Assembly (NCBI GenBank): GCA_900550825.1
Contig: URTZ01000033.1
Coordinates: forward strand, 1-14,983
From: an uncultured Collinsella sp.
Lineage (GTDB): Bacteria > Actinomycetota > Coriobacteriia > Coriobacteriales > Coriobacteriaceae
DNA length: 14,983 nt
Reading direction: 5' to 3'
This document shows, in pieces, positions 4,562 through 12,226 of this stretch (positions are counted from its first letter, which is position 1; every line of letters begins with the position of its first letter). Under the pieces are notes generated by a model that saw nothing but the letters and a program-made list of their open reading frames with translations, did no database searches and had not been told where the DNA came from. The position numbers and the translations under genes were made by a program.

Positions 4562-6444
4562 TGGGTACCCGCGAGCGACATATCGGCCACGCGGCCGCCC
4601 GATCCGCTCCCGTGGCGGATCCCAGGGGCGGCAGGCTCTTCGCCATGCCGCGATTCCTGGTTGGCATAACACATCAGGTGTACCGTCACCGCGTCTTTGC
4701 TATCGCCGGTGTCATCACCGCGCTGTTCCTCATGCTTTTGGCGGTCTTGCCGTCGCTGTTCGCCTTCGACCCCAAACTTTCCAACGCCGTGCCCGCCCAT
4801 AGCGAGGTGTCCGAAGAGGTCGTGGATGCGCTCGTCCATTCGAGCTCTCTCCCGCTGCTTGTCGCCGCAATTGTATTTTCGATTTGGGGCGTATCGGTCT
4901 ATCTGCGCTGTTTGGACTATGTGTTGCGCCGCCGCCTTGTTGCCATCGCCACCATCTGCGCCCTGTGGATGATCGAAGTCATTCTCAAGTACAAGTCGTT
5001 CACGCCGTTCTATGCCACCGTGCTGTGGTACCTGTACTACGTGCCCATGACGCTCATTCCGCTGCTCTACCAGTTGTGTGGTCTGCGCCTTGCGGGCCTG
5101 GAGCAACACCGCCTGGGTCGCCGCTACTGCGCCGCGCTGTGGATTGTGGCCATCCTGCTTATCGGATTTGTGCTCACCGACGATTTTCACCAGCAGGTCT
5201 TCCGCTTTGACCGCACAAGCGACACCTGGAGCAACGATTACACGTATGGCTGGGGTTATTTCGCCGTCCTCGTGTGGACGGCCTTTGACTTCGTGGCCTT
5301 TTTTATCCTGATTGGTCGGTCCTCGTCCTTTCGCATCCAGCGTTTCTCGGGCACGGCGGCGCTCGTACTGCTGGGTGGCGCATTCTTTGCCATCTCATAT
5401 GCTCTGCGCGTGCCCTGGGCATGGAGGCTCAACTTTTCGCTCGTCTATTGCGTCCTGTGCGTGGTGGCGATGGAAATCTGTCTCGATTGCGGTGTCATTC
5501 CGTCGTATCACGACATCGCTGGCATCTTCGACACCTTGCCGCTCGACCTCAAAGTTCTAACGCGCGACCTGCAGGAAGTCTATGCCACGCCGGTGTCAAA
5601 GCCAATGCCGGTAGGCGTGCGTGAGGAGTTGCGGGTCCAGGAGCACGGCCGCGCCCATGCCTTTGCCGTGGCGTCCGATCCCGATGTGATGTACCGTGCC
5701 TTTCCGCTGCTGGGCGGATCGGCCCTGCTTGCCCAAGACGTGTCGGAGCTCAACGAGCTTAACCGCGAACTGGCACATCGTCGCATGGAGCTGCAGCGTC
5801 AAAACGAGTTGCTCGCCGCCGACTACGACCTTAAGACGCATTTGGCAGATCAAGAGGCCGAGACCTTGCTGGTCCAAGACGTGGATCAGGCGCTTGCCCG
5901 CGCGCTCGAAGGGATGTACGACCTGCTGAGCTCGCTGCCGCCGTTGACCGACGAAGCGTCTTCGCACGAGCGTTACCGCATGCTGCAGCGCGCCAAGATG
6001 CTCGTCGCCTATTGCAAGCGCAAGGGGTCGCTCACGTTGGCACAGCACGGGGAGAGCGGTTTTGATCGCGACCGCATTCAGCTCATTGCCAACGAGCTCG
6101 CAAGCGACCTGCGCACCATCGATATCGATTGTGCCTCGATTATCGCCATACGGCGCCCGATGCACGCCAGTACGGTAAGCGCCCTGTACGACTGCGTGTA
6201 TGACTTTGCGTTTTTTGCCTACACCACCGACCATCCGGCGCTTATGTATCACTTGGGCGACCATGACCGATGCAGTGTCGAGCTGCGCGCCACGCTTTTT
6301 TCCAACGATGATGAAGATCTTTCGCAGACGCCCGCTGCGCAAGAGCTCGAAAGCGCTCTGCAAAGGCGCAACGTGGCATACCGCCTTGAGGGCGAGCCCG
6401 GCCAGCTGCGCATGATCGTCTTGATGCCGAGAGCGGGTGAGTGA
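4561..6444 (+). CDS. Multi-TM membrane sensor with degenerate histidine-kinase-like C-terminus
   Basis: A 627-residue protein from the ATG at 4561. A TTG at 4480 would lie inside the preceding terminator, and an ATG at 4645 has no ribosome binding site. About eight TM segments are visible at ~45-67, 97-117, 125-143, 152-173, 188-205, 229-252, 263-283 and 289-306, resembling the 7TM input region of some histidine kinases. A PAS-like end (ALLAQDVSELNELNREL, ~389-404) runs into a charged coiled coil (~395-450). The tail (~440-625) has the helical then mixed layout of a DHp/ATPase core, but there is no H-D phosphoacceptor motif, no N-box asparagine (ALYDCVYDFAFFAY is where it would lie) and no glycine-rich G boxes. 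I infer a pseudokinase or signal-receiving partner of the intact kinase that overlaps it by 4 bp. Specific ligand unknown. Confidence 0.72.
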   Translation: MGTRERHIGHAAARSAPVADPRGGRLFAMPRFLVGITHQVYRHRVFAIAGVITALFLMLLAVLPSLFAFDPKLSNAVPAHSEVSEEVVDALVHSSSLPLLVAAIVFSIWGVSVYLRCLDYVLRRRLVAIATICALWMIEVILKYKSFTPFYATVLWYLYYVPMTLIPLLYQLCGLRLAGLEQHRLGRRYCAALWIVAILLIGFVLTDDFHQQVFRFDRTSDTWSNDYTYGWGYFAVLVWTAFDFVAFFILIGRSSSFRIQRFSGTAALVLLGGAFFAISYALRVPWAWRLNFSLVYCVLCVVAMEICLDCGVIPSYHDIAGIFDTLPLDLKVLTRDLQEVYATPVSKPMPVGVREELRVQEHGRAHAFAVASDPDVMYRAFPLLGGSALLAQDVSELNELNRELAHRRMELQRQNELLAADYDLKTHLADQEAETLLVQDVDQALARALEGMYDLLSSLPPLTDEASSHERYRMLQRAKMLVAYCKRKGSLTLAQHGESGFDRDRIQLIANELASDLRTIDIDCASIIAIRRPMHASTVSALYDCVYDFAFFAYTTDHPALMYHLGDHDRCSVELRATLFSNDDEDLSQTPAAQELESALQRRNVAYRLEGEPGQLRMIVLMPRAGE

Positions 6445-7940
6445 CGATGCAGATTTCGCTCATCCTTCCCCAAATCGTTGCGCTCGATGTTGTCTTTGCC
6501 CTGGCTGCGTGTCTGCAGACGATCCACGTCCCGCTCATTTCATCGCGCCGCTCGTCCTATAACCGTAAGGTGATTTGCGCCTACGAGGCGAGCCTCGTGC
6601 TTCACCTGGTGGTTTCGGCGCTCATCTTGTTCGCGTCGTCTGGCTCGTATCTGGTGGCGCCGCTTGACGTTTGTGCCAGGGCAATGGGCGGAGCGCTGTG
6701 GCTCAATGCCGCAATCTTTGCCTACGGCGCGGTGCTTATGGTGCACTATCGTCGCCCCGTCATGCTGGTCGAGCTGCTGCTTGTTGTCGCCGTTACACCG
6801 CCGGTGGTTTTTGCCATGGCCTCGGCGTGGACCGTTGTCCTTATCGCAGAGGGAGCGTTCTTCCTGTTCCGCTCCATCGCGGCACTCTTGATGGATATCC
6901 GCAACCGCCAGGAGGATATCACCGCGTTTTCGACGATCGAAACCATCAACGTGATTCCCGTGGGCATCCTGTATCTGGACTCGAGGGGCCGTCCGCTGCT
7001 CATGAACCGCTGCATGCGCAAAAACCTGGTGGAGTTTCATATGCCCACCGACCTAGGCGATATGAGCGGTACATGGAACGACCTGCGCAAACTCAGCATG
7101 CAAATGCCCGAAAGCAGTAGGAACCGTGTGCGGATTAACTTGGACCGTTTTGGTGAGGCTCGCGCGGTGATCGAGATTTCTCCCGCCGAGATTCGCCTAT
7201 TTGTGCACGATGAGGTTATGGTTTCGGGCCGCCCCTTTGAGCGCATTATCGGCTTGGACGTGACGGAGTATGCGCATGCCCACGACCGTCTGACGCAGGC
7301 CAACCACCTGCTTGAGCTTGCGGGTCAAGAACTTCAGACTCAGATCGAAGAGGTCAAGAAGGTTGCCGACAATGCAGCCTACCTGCGCATGCGTGCCCGC
7401 GTGCACGACGTGATCGGGCAGCGCCTGTCTATTCTCCATCGATACTTGGAGGAGGGGCGTCTGGATGACGAGTCGCTCGAGCAGATCGATCCGCTGCTGC
7501 GCTCGATTGCCGCCGACCTGCGTAGCGGCGGCGCTAGCGAGCCTGCGGAGCAACTGGGCGATATCGTTCATGCCTTTGGCCTGGTGAGCGTTCAGATCGA
7601 TGTAGATGGATCGCTTCCGGACGATGCACACGTCGCTGCCGCCTTTTTGCAGATTATCCGCGAGGCATCGACCAATGCCACCAAGCATGCGCAGGCCCAC
7701 CAGGTCCAGGTGCGCCTGTGGCAGGAGGTATCGGATGGCGGTGCCATTGCGCACATGACGGTGTCAAACGACGGCGCGCCTGCCCCCGTATCGTATCGCG
7801 AGGGAACGGGTATTCCAGGTATGAGGCATGTCGCGCAAAATCTGGGCGGCAGCCTGGAGGTTCATGCCGCCCCGCCCTTTACGCTTGCGGTATCCATTCC
7901 GCTGAACTCCAACGCAACGGTCCAAAGGAGAAGCTCATGA
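6441..7940 (+). CDS. Membrane histidine kinase, NarL-type (HisKA_3/HATPase_c)
   Basis: A 499-residue kinase starting at GTG 6441, which overlaps the upstream stop by 4 bp (GTGA); an ATG at 6447 is the alternative. Five or so TM segments cover ~5-150 (about 10-30, 48-66, 84-101, 108-126, 130-150). A PAS-like domain (~165-280; VGILYLDSRGRPLLMNR to IIGLDVTEYAHAHDRL) and a coiled coil (~282-312) follow. The phosphoacceptor is His322 in RVHDVIGQRLS, the HD pattern of NarL-type kinases. The ATPase has an N box (REASTNATKHA, Asn412), NDG at 443-445 and GTGIPGM at 455-461. All catalytic elements look intact. The C-terminus overlaps the regulator gene by 4 bp (ATGA), so this kinase should phosphorylate that regulator. 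The stimulus is not evident. Confidence 0.88.
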   Translation: MTMQISLILPQIVALDVVFALAACLQTIHVPLISSRRSSYNRKVICAYEASLVLHLVVSALILFASSGSYLVAPLDVCARAMGGALWLNAAIFAYGAVLMVHYRRPVMLVELLLVVAVTPPVVFAMASAWTVVLIAEGAFFLFRSIAALLMDIRNRQEDITAFSTIETINVIPVGILYLDSRGRPLLMNRCMRKNLVEFHMPTDLGDMSGTWNDLRKLSMQMPESSRNRVRINLDRFGEARAVIEISPAEIRLFVHDEVMVSGRPFERIIGLDVTEYAHAHDRLTQANHLLELAGQELQTQIEEVKKVADNAAYLRMRARVHDVIGQRLSILHRYLEEGRLDDESLEQIDPLLRSIAADLRSGGASEPAEQLGDIVHAFGLVSVQIDVDGSLPDDAHVAAAFLQIIREASTNATKHAQAHQVQVRLWQEVSDGGAIAHMTVSNDGAPAPVSYREGTGIPGMRHVAQNLGGSLEVHAAPPFTLAVSIPLNSNATVQRRSS

Positions 7941-8557
7941 TTCGTATCCTTATCGTCGAAGACCAGGCCATCCTGCGCGAGAGCCTCGCACGTTCCGTTG
8001 GTGACCAGCCCGACATGACCGTTGTTGCCGCCATCGCCGATGCCTCAGATGCCTTGGACGTCGCGCTCAAGGAGCGTCCGGACATGATTTTGATGGACGT
8101 GTGCACCGAGCATGATTCCAACGGCATCGTGGCGGCGGCGCGCATTAAAGAACAACTGCCCGAGTGCCGCGTCATTATCATGACCGGCATGCCCGAGATC
8201 ACCTTTGTCGATCAGGCCCGCGAGGCGGGCGTCGATAGCTTTGTGTACAAGAACGTCGGTATCGACGAGTTGTTCGCCGTGATGCGCTCCACGCTGGCGG
8301 GCTATTGCACGTTTCCCAAGCCGCCCGAGAGTATTTTTTCGGGTACGGCGGCACTCGACGATGTTGAGCTATCGATTTTGCGCCTTGCCTGCGAGGGCAA
8401 GAGCCGTCGCGAGATCGCGGCCGAGCTGTTTATGAGTGAGGGCACCATCAAGCGTCGCATCTCGGAGATCCTCAACAAGACCGGCTGCGACAACATCATG
8501 CGCTTGGCCGTGCGCGCAGTAACGGAGGGCAGCATCGTTCCCAATATGGAGCGCTAG
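7937..8557 (+). CDS. Response regulator, NarL/FixJ family
   Basis: 206 residues. The ATG at 7937 overlaps the kinase stop (ATGA) and has AAAGGAG at 7924-7930; the frame is open further upstream but that would run through the kinase. The receiver domain has the acidic pair Glu8/Asp9, phosphoacceptor Asp54 (ILMDV), Thr83 and Lys105. The C-terminal LuxR/GerE helix-turn-helix is at ~137-195 (LSILRLACEGKSRREIAAELFMSEGTIKRRISEIL). Asp54 sits in MDVCTEHDSNGI, longer than the usual MD.xMP.xxG loop, but the fold should be normal. Target genes are unknown; autoregulation or control of the adjacent convergent envelope cluster are both possible, neither shown by the sequence. Confidence 0.9.
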   Translation: MIRILIVEDQAILRESLARSVGDQPDMTVVAAIADASDALDVALKERPDMILMDVCTEHDSNGIVAAARIKEQLPECRVIIMTGMPEITFVDQAREAGVDSFVYKNVGIDELFAVMRSTLAGYCTFPKPPESIFSGTAALDDVELSILRLACEGKSRREIAAELFMSEGTIKRRISEILNKTGCDNIMRLAVRAVTEGSIVPNMER

Positions 8558-8585
8558 CGTTCGTTACGCATCGGCATAAAAACGA

Positions 8586-8616
8586 CGGGGCCGCAGGATC
8601 AACTCCTGCGGCCCCG
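8586..8616 (-). terminator. Intrinsic terminator between convergent operons
   Basis: A perfect 13-bp stem (CGGGGCCGCAGGA at 8586-8598 with 8604-8616) and 5-nt loop. On the minus strand it is followed by TCGTTTTTATG, a good T run, so it ends the lipoprotein cluster efficiently. On the plus strand the T run is absent, but the hairpin lies 28 bases after the response regulator stop and may serve both sides. Confidence 0.85.
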
Positions 8617-8666
8617 CCTGGTGTGCGCGGATATGTCCGCCAATCCGCGGCTGTCGGTGTCTGTCG

Positions 8667-9509
8667 CTACGCGATGGTCGCGGTGTAGGAAGCGACGTCC
8701 TCGTAGGAATCGGTCAGGTAGGCGTCGATGCCGATGGTCGTGTTGACCAGGTCGTCAAGGCTGTCAAGCTCGCCGCTCGAGAACGTGAACTCCTCGGTGG
8801 CGTTGGTGCCGGGCATCAGGTGAGCCGAGAACCAGGGTTCCTTCATGGTGCCGTTGACGTTGGTCTTGCCGGAAGGAGCGTAGAAGGTCAGGTCCTTGTC
8901 GCTCTTGTTGGTGATGTTGACGACAAAGCCGATATCGCCCCAGTCGTCCTTGAACTTCTCGGTGATGGTGATGGTGCACAGATCGTCATCGGCGACGGTG
9001 ACGGCGGGGGAGATTTCGACGTTCTGGACATCGTCGTCTTCGACGGCCTCATCGATCTCCTCTTCCTTCTCGGCCGCCTCGCGATCCTTCTTCACCGTGC
9101 CGGACAGATCCTTGTCGGACTTGGTGAAGATAAGCTTGTCGCCTTCCACCTCAAGGAAGAGCTTGTCGTCCTTGAGCTTCAGGTCGTGCGACTCATCTTC
9201 GGCGGTGATCGTTACGGTGGTGGCGTCCTTGGCTTCCCATTTCAGGTCGGCGACCTCAAGGAACATATCGAGGACGCCTGTGCCGTCCTCGTCGAGGATC
9301 AGGACGCAGTTGAGGCCCCACTCCTTGAGCATATCCATGTACTCATCGGTGAGCTCTTCGCCATCCAAGGTTCCACCCGAGTACTGCCAGCTGCCGACGA
9401 AGTTGGCCTTGGGGTCCTTGCCGCCGCCGCTGCAGCCCGTCAGGGCAAAGGCGAGCGCCAGGACGCATGTCAGAAATGCGAGTACGGGCTTTTTGAACGT
9501 TGTCTTCAT
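8667..9509 (-). CDS. Lipoprotein with N-terminal lipocalin-like and C-terminal Ig-like region
   Basis: 280 residues from the ATG at 9509, which has AGGAGG at 9515-9520. The N-terminus is a lipoprotein signal: KK, a hydrophobic stretch VLAFLTCVLALAFAL, lipobox LTGC, with Cys at ~24 followed by SGGG, so it should be anchored on the outer face of the membrane. Residues ~32-130 (VGSWQYSGGTLDG to KLIFTKSD) resemble small lipocalin-like beta domains in Gram-positive lipoproteins. A very acidic linker (KEEEIDEAVEDDD) leads to a beta-rich C-terminal domain (~165-280; GFVVNITNKSDKDLTFYAPSG) similar in style to DUF4352/DUF5067 domains. No enzymatic motif seen. It is the last gene of the minus-strand cluster, 80 bases after the SPFH gene with a hairpin between, so it may be read by readthrough or from its own promoter. 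Confidence 0.8.
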   Translation of the reverse strand: MKTTFKKPVLAFLTCVLALAFALTGCSGGGKDPKANFVGSWQYSGGTLDGEELTDEYMDMLKEWGLNCVLILDEDGTGVLDMFLEVADLKWEAKDATTVTITAEDESHDLKLKDDKLFLEVEGDKLIFTKSDKDLSGTVKKDREAAEKEEEIDEAVEDDDVQNVEISPAVTVADDDLCTITITEKFKDDWGDIGFVVNITNKSDKDLTFYAPSGKTNVNGTMKEPWFSAHLMPGTNATEEFTFSSGELDSLDDLVNTTIGIDAYLTDSYEDVASYTATIA

Positions 9510-9548
9510 GGTGTCCTCCTTCATCGAACGAAACCCATAGAAGCAAAT

Positions 9549-9570
9549 GCGGGGGTGGCGGATCCCCCGC
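9549..9570 (-). terminator. Hairpin between SPFH gene and lipoprotein gene
   Basis: GCGGGGG (9549-9555) pairs perfectly with CCCCCGC (9564-9570) around an 8-nt loop. On the minus strand it begins 20 bases after the SPFH stop and is followed by ATTTGCTTCT, a weak T-rich tail. It could be a partial terminator that lowers lipoprotein expression or a stabilising 3' end. Confidence 0.5.
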
Positions 9571-9589
9571 CAATTACCAGATAGAGGGG

Positions 9590-10831
9590 CTAGGGCCGGG
9601 GCGTTCCGCAGTTGCTGCAGAACTTGCCGCCGTTTTCGCTGCCGCAGTTGGGGCAGAACCACTTTGCCGGTGCCGGGGCGGGTGCGGGACTGCCGCACTC
9701 GGAGCAGAACTTGCCGGTGTTGGTGGCGCCGCAGCTGCAAGTCCACGTGCCGGCCGCAGGTGCGGCGGCGGGAGCCGGTGCGGGGGCGGGAGCCGGAGCC
9801 GGCTGCGGGGCGGCCTGCTGCTGTGCCTGGCCGGCGGCGAACAGCTGGCTGGCGTTCATGCCGCCCATGCCACCTGCCATGCCCATGCCCATAAAGCCTG
9901 CCATCGCGCCGTTGGGGTTGGCGGCTGCCGCGCGCATCGCATCGCTCTGGGCGCTGGCGATGTTGGCTGCCGCCATGGTGGGATCGCGCATGACCGCGGC
10001 TTTCTGCAGGTCCTTGATCATCTGCTCGTCTTCTTGCGAGGCGGCGATGGAGTTGACGCCAAAGCTTACGATCTCAACGCCGCGCAGGTCACGCCAGTCG
10101 GCAGAGAGGACCTCGTTGAGCGCGCGGGCGAGCTCGGTGGTGTGGCCGGGGATGGCGCTGTAGCGGATGCCCATCTCCGAGATCTTGGCAAAGGCGGGCT
10201 GCAGGGCGGTGAGCAGCTCGGACTTAAGCTGGCTGTCGATCTTGTCGCGCGTGTAGCTATCGGTCACGTTGCCGCATACGTTGGTGTAGAACAGCAGCGG
10301 GTTGGTGATGCGGTACGAATACTCGCCGTTGCAGCGCACGGAGATGTCGACGTCCAGGCCAATGTTGTTATCGACCACGCGGAAGGGCACGGGCGAGGCG
10401 GTGCCGTACTTGTTGCCGATGATCTCCTTGGTGTTGATGAAGTAGACACGCTGGTCCTTGCCCGCGTCGCCGCCAAAGGTAAAGCGGCTGCCGATATTGG
10501 CGAAGGTCTCCTTGATGGAATCGCCCAGGTTGCCGCTAAAGACGCTCGGCTCGCTGCCGGTGTCAAAGACGAACTCACCGGGCTCCAGCGCGACTTCGAT
10601 GATCTTGCCGTTTTGCACCACGAGCATGCCCTGGCCGTCGTTGACGGCGATGACGGAGCCGTTGGAGATGACGTTGTCCTCGCCGCGCGTGTTGGAGCTG
10701 CGGCCGCCGGTGCGCTTGCTGCCCTTGCAGGCCAAGACGTCAGCGGGCATCGATTCGCAGTAGATAAATTCCTTCCACTGGTCGGCCATGACGCCGCCGG
10801 CAGCACCCAATCCAGCTTTCAAGAGTCCCAT
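9590..10831 (-). CDS. SPFH/Band 7 domain protein with two C-terminal zinc ribbons (YdjI-like)
   Basis: 413 residues from the ATG at 10831, with AAAGGAAG upstream. Residues ~15-285 form the YdjI-type SPFH domain (formerly annotated as virion core protein): DQWKEFIYCESMPADVLACKG, GSVIAVNDGQGMLVV, ALEPGEFVFDTG, FRVVDNNIGLDVDISVRCNGEYSYRITNPLLFY. A Gly/Met/Ala-rich tract (~300-335) and a Pro-Ala linker (343-360) lead to two zinc ribbons: Cys365/367/376/379 and Cys393/396/405/408. No TM segment is evident, so membrane contact is probably peripheral or through partners. In Bacillus the homologue works with the YdjG/YdjH membrane proteins and PspA; the neighbour at 10880 is YdjG-like, which supports the same type of complex. 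No PspA gene is in the window. Confidence 0.87.
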   Translation of the reverse strand: MGLLKAGLGAAGGVMADQWKEFIYCESMPADVLACKGSKRTGGRSSNTRGEDNVISNGSVIAVNDGQGMLVVQNGKIIEVALEPGEFVFDTGSEPSVFSGNLGDSIKETFANIGSRFTFGGDAGKDQRVYFINTKEIIGNKYGTASPVPFRVVDNNIGLDVDISVRCNGEYSYRITNPLLFYTNVCGNVTDSYTRDKIDSQLKSELLTALQPAFAKISEMGIRYSAIPGHTTELARALNEVLSADWRDLRGVEIVSFGVNSIAASQEDEQMIKDLQKAAVMRDPTMAAANIASAQSDAMRAAAANPNGAMAGFMGMGMAGGMGGMNASQLFAAGQAQQQAAPQPAPAPAPAPAPAAAPAAGTWTCSCGATNTGKFCSECGSPAPAPAPAKWFCPNCGSENGGKFCSNCGTPRP

Positions 10832-10879
10832 GGTGATCTTCCTTTCTCGTCAAAGGCCGGGTGGTATTGGTCAGGATGG

Positions 10880-12202
10880 TTAATCGTCCTTGTCGTCCTT
10901 CATGACAACGGTGGTCTCGGTGTGGCTGAAGGTGTCGTGCTTCTCGGTCAGGTCGAGCTCGCCACAGTAGCAATCGGCGTGGGTGGCCTCGTTGGCCGTC
11001 TTGAGCTGGCCCACCAGCAGCACGTCTGCGATGACCACGATGATCAGCGGCGCGACGATGTTGATGAGGATGCCCTCGATATCAAAGGTGAGGTAATCCG
11101 GATCGAAGGCGTTCTCACCCATGAAGAGGATCTGGGAGAGGACAAATCCGATCACAAAGAACAGCACCGAGGCGATAGCGAGCTTGGGCTTGGAGCAAGG
11201 AAGCTCGCCGACCAAGCGGCCGGTCTGGCCGTTCATGGCAAACAGGTAGCTCTTGCCGTTCCACGAGGTGGAGAGCATCCAGACGGGGAACAGGGCGTAG
11301 TCGCTGTCTTCCCAGGTGTAGTCGAGCTGCTTGCTTTCGACCGTGGCATCGTCGTATTCGTCGACGACGGTCTCGCGCAGGGCCGAGATCGTGCTTTCTT
11401 CCATACGGCGCTCGGCGCGCGCCTTGCAGGTCTCGCAGTCCTCGTCGTAACGGTTGGCGATGTAGCCGGGCATATATGCGACCGAGAACGGACGCAGTGC
11501 GTCGTAGTCAAACGGCTCGATGGCGTCCATGTGGCCGTCGGGCATCTTGGACGATCCGTCGACGGGCACGCGCTTAAACGAGATATTGCCCTTGCGATAG
11601 GCATCGTAGTGGTCGGTGGTCGTGACGGTGCGGTCGGATTCCTCGGTCACGGTCTCGTTGGTCGCGTCAAAGTACACTTCGCCGTCAACGCGGGCACCGT
11701 AGAGCCAAAACGGCACGTAGACACCTTGGACCTCGTCGATGTGGCTGCCGGTGACAAAGCTCTTGGGCAGCAAGATCTTGCCCTTGTAGTGTTCCTTGAG
11801 TGCGGCCGTGACGTCATCGCGCCCGAGCTTAAATGGAATCACCAGGTCGGGCGAGAAGTCGCCCGAAAGCTGACCGGGCGCTACGGCGGAGTTGCCGCAG
11901 TACGGGCAGGTGGTGACAGCGACGGTGCCGTCGGACACGAGCTCGGCGCCGCACGACGAGCAGATGTAGCCGGCGTTTTGGGCGAGCTCCTGCACCGCGT
12001 CGTCGGCGACGGGCTTTGGCGTTGCGGCTGCGGCATCGGCTTTGGCGTCTGCCTTGTCCTGGCGCTCGCGATAGAGGGCCTCGACTTCTTCGACTTCAAA
12101 GCGCGAGTCACAGTAGTCGCAGACGAGCTTTTGCTCGGCGCTTGCAAAATGCAAGGGGCCACCGCAGGCAGGGCACTGATAGTTAACGCTCTCGAAGGCC
12201 AT
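10880..12202 (-). CDS. Zinc-ribbon membrane protein (YdjG-like, TFIIB-type ribbon)
   Basis: 440 residues from the ATG at 12202 with AAAGGA 6 nt upstream. Two N-terminal zinc ribbons are clear: Cys10/13/28/31 (YQCPACGG...CDYC) and Cys81/84/99/102 (ICSSCGAEL...CPYCG), separated by an Ala/Lys/Asp-rich linker. A beta-rich central region (~115-335; VIPFKLGRDD, YVPFWLYGARVDGEVYFDA, LFPVWMLSTSWNGKSYLFAMNGQTGRLVGELP) is characteristic of TFIIB-type zinc-ribbon membrane proteins. Two TM helices lie at ~341-361 and ~377-398, with a short charged tail containing CYCG. The ribbons should face the cytoplasm. Probably the membrane anchor of the SPFH protein encoded 48 bases downstream; that partnership is inference from Bacillus. 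Confidence 0.83.
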   Translation of the reverse strand: MAFESVNYQCPACGGPLHFASAEQKLVCDYCDSRFEVEEVEALYRERQDKADAKADAAAATPKPVADDAVQELAQNAGYICSSCGAELVSDGTVAVTTCPYCGNSAVAPGQLSGDFSPDLVIPFKLGRDDVTAALKEHYKGKILLPKSFVTGSHIDEVQGVYVPFWLYGARVDGEVYFDATNETVTEESDRTVTTTDHYDAYRKGNISFKRVPVDGSSKMPDGHMDAIEPFDYDALRPFSVAYMPGYIANRYDEDCETCKARAERRMEESTISALRETVVDEYDDATVESKQLDYTWEDSDYALFPVWMLSTSWNGKSYLFAMNGQTGRLVGELPCSKPKLAIASVLFFVIGFVLSQILFMGENAFDPDYLTFDIEGILINIVAPLIIVVIADVLLVGQLKTANEATHADCYCGELDLTEKHDTFSHTETTVVMKDDKDD

Positions 12203-12226
12203 GATCGGTCCTTTCCGTGCCGGGGG

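Noticed and set aside
4387..5190. Minus-strand frame opposite the sensor gene start
   Set aside because: Low-complexity His/Gln/Arg-rich shadow crossing the GH1 terminator hairpin; no motif.
7718..7936. Upstream extension of the response regulator frame
   Set aside because: It lies inside the kinase ATPase domain; the receiver domain begins right at the ATG at 7937, which overlaps the kinase stop and has AAAGGAG.
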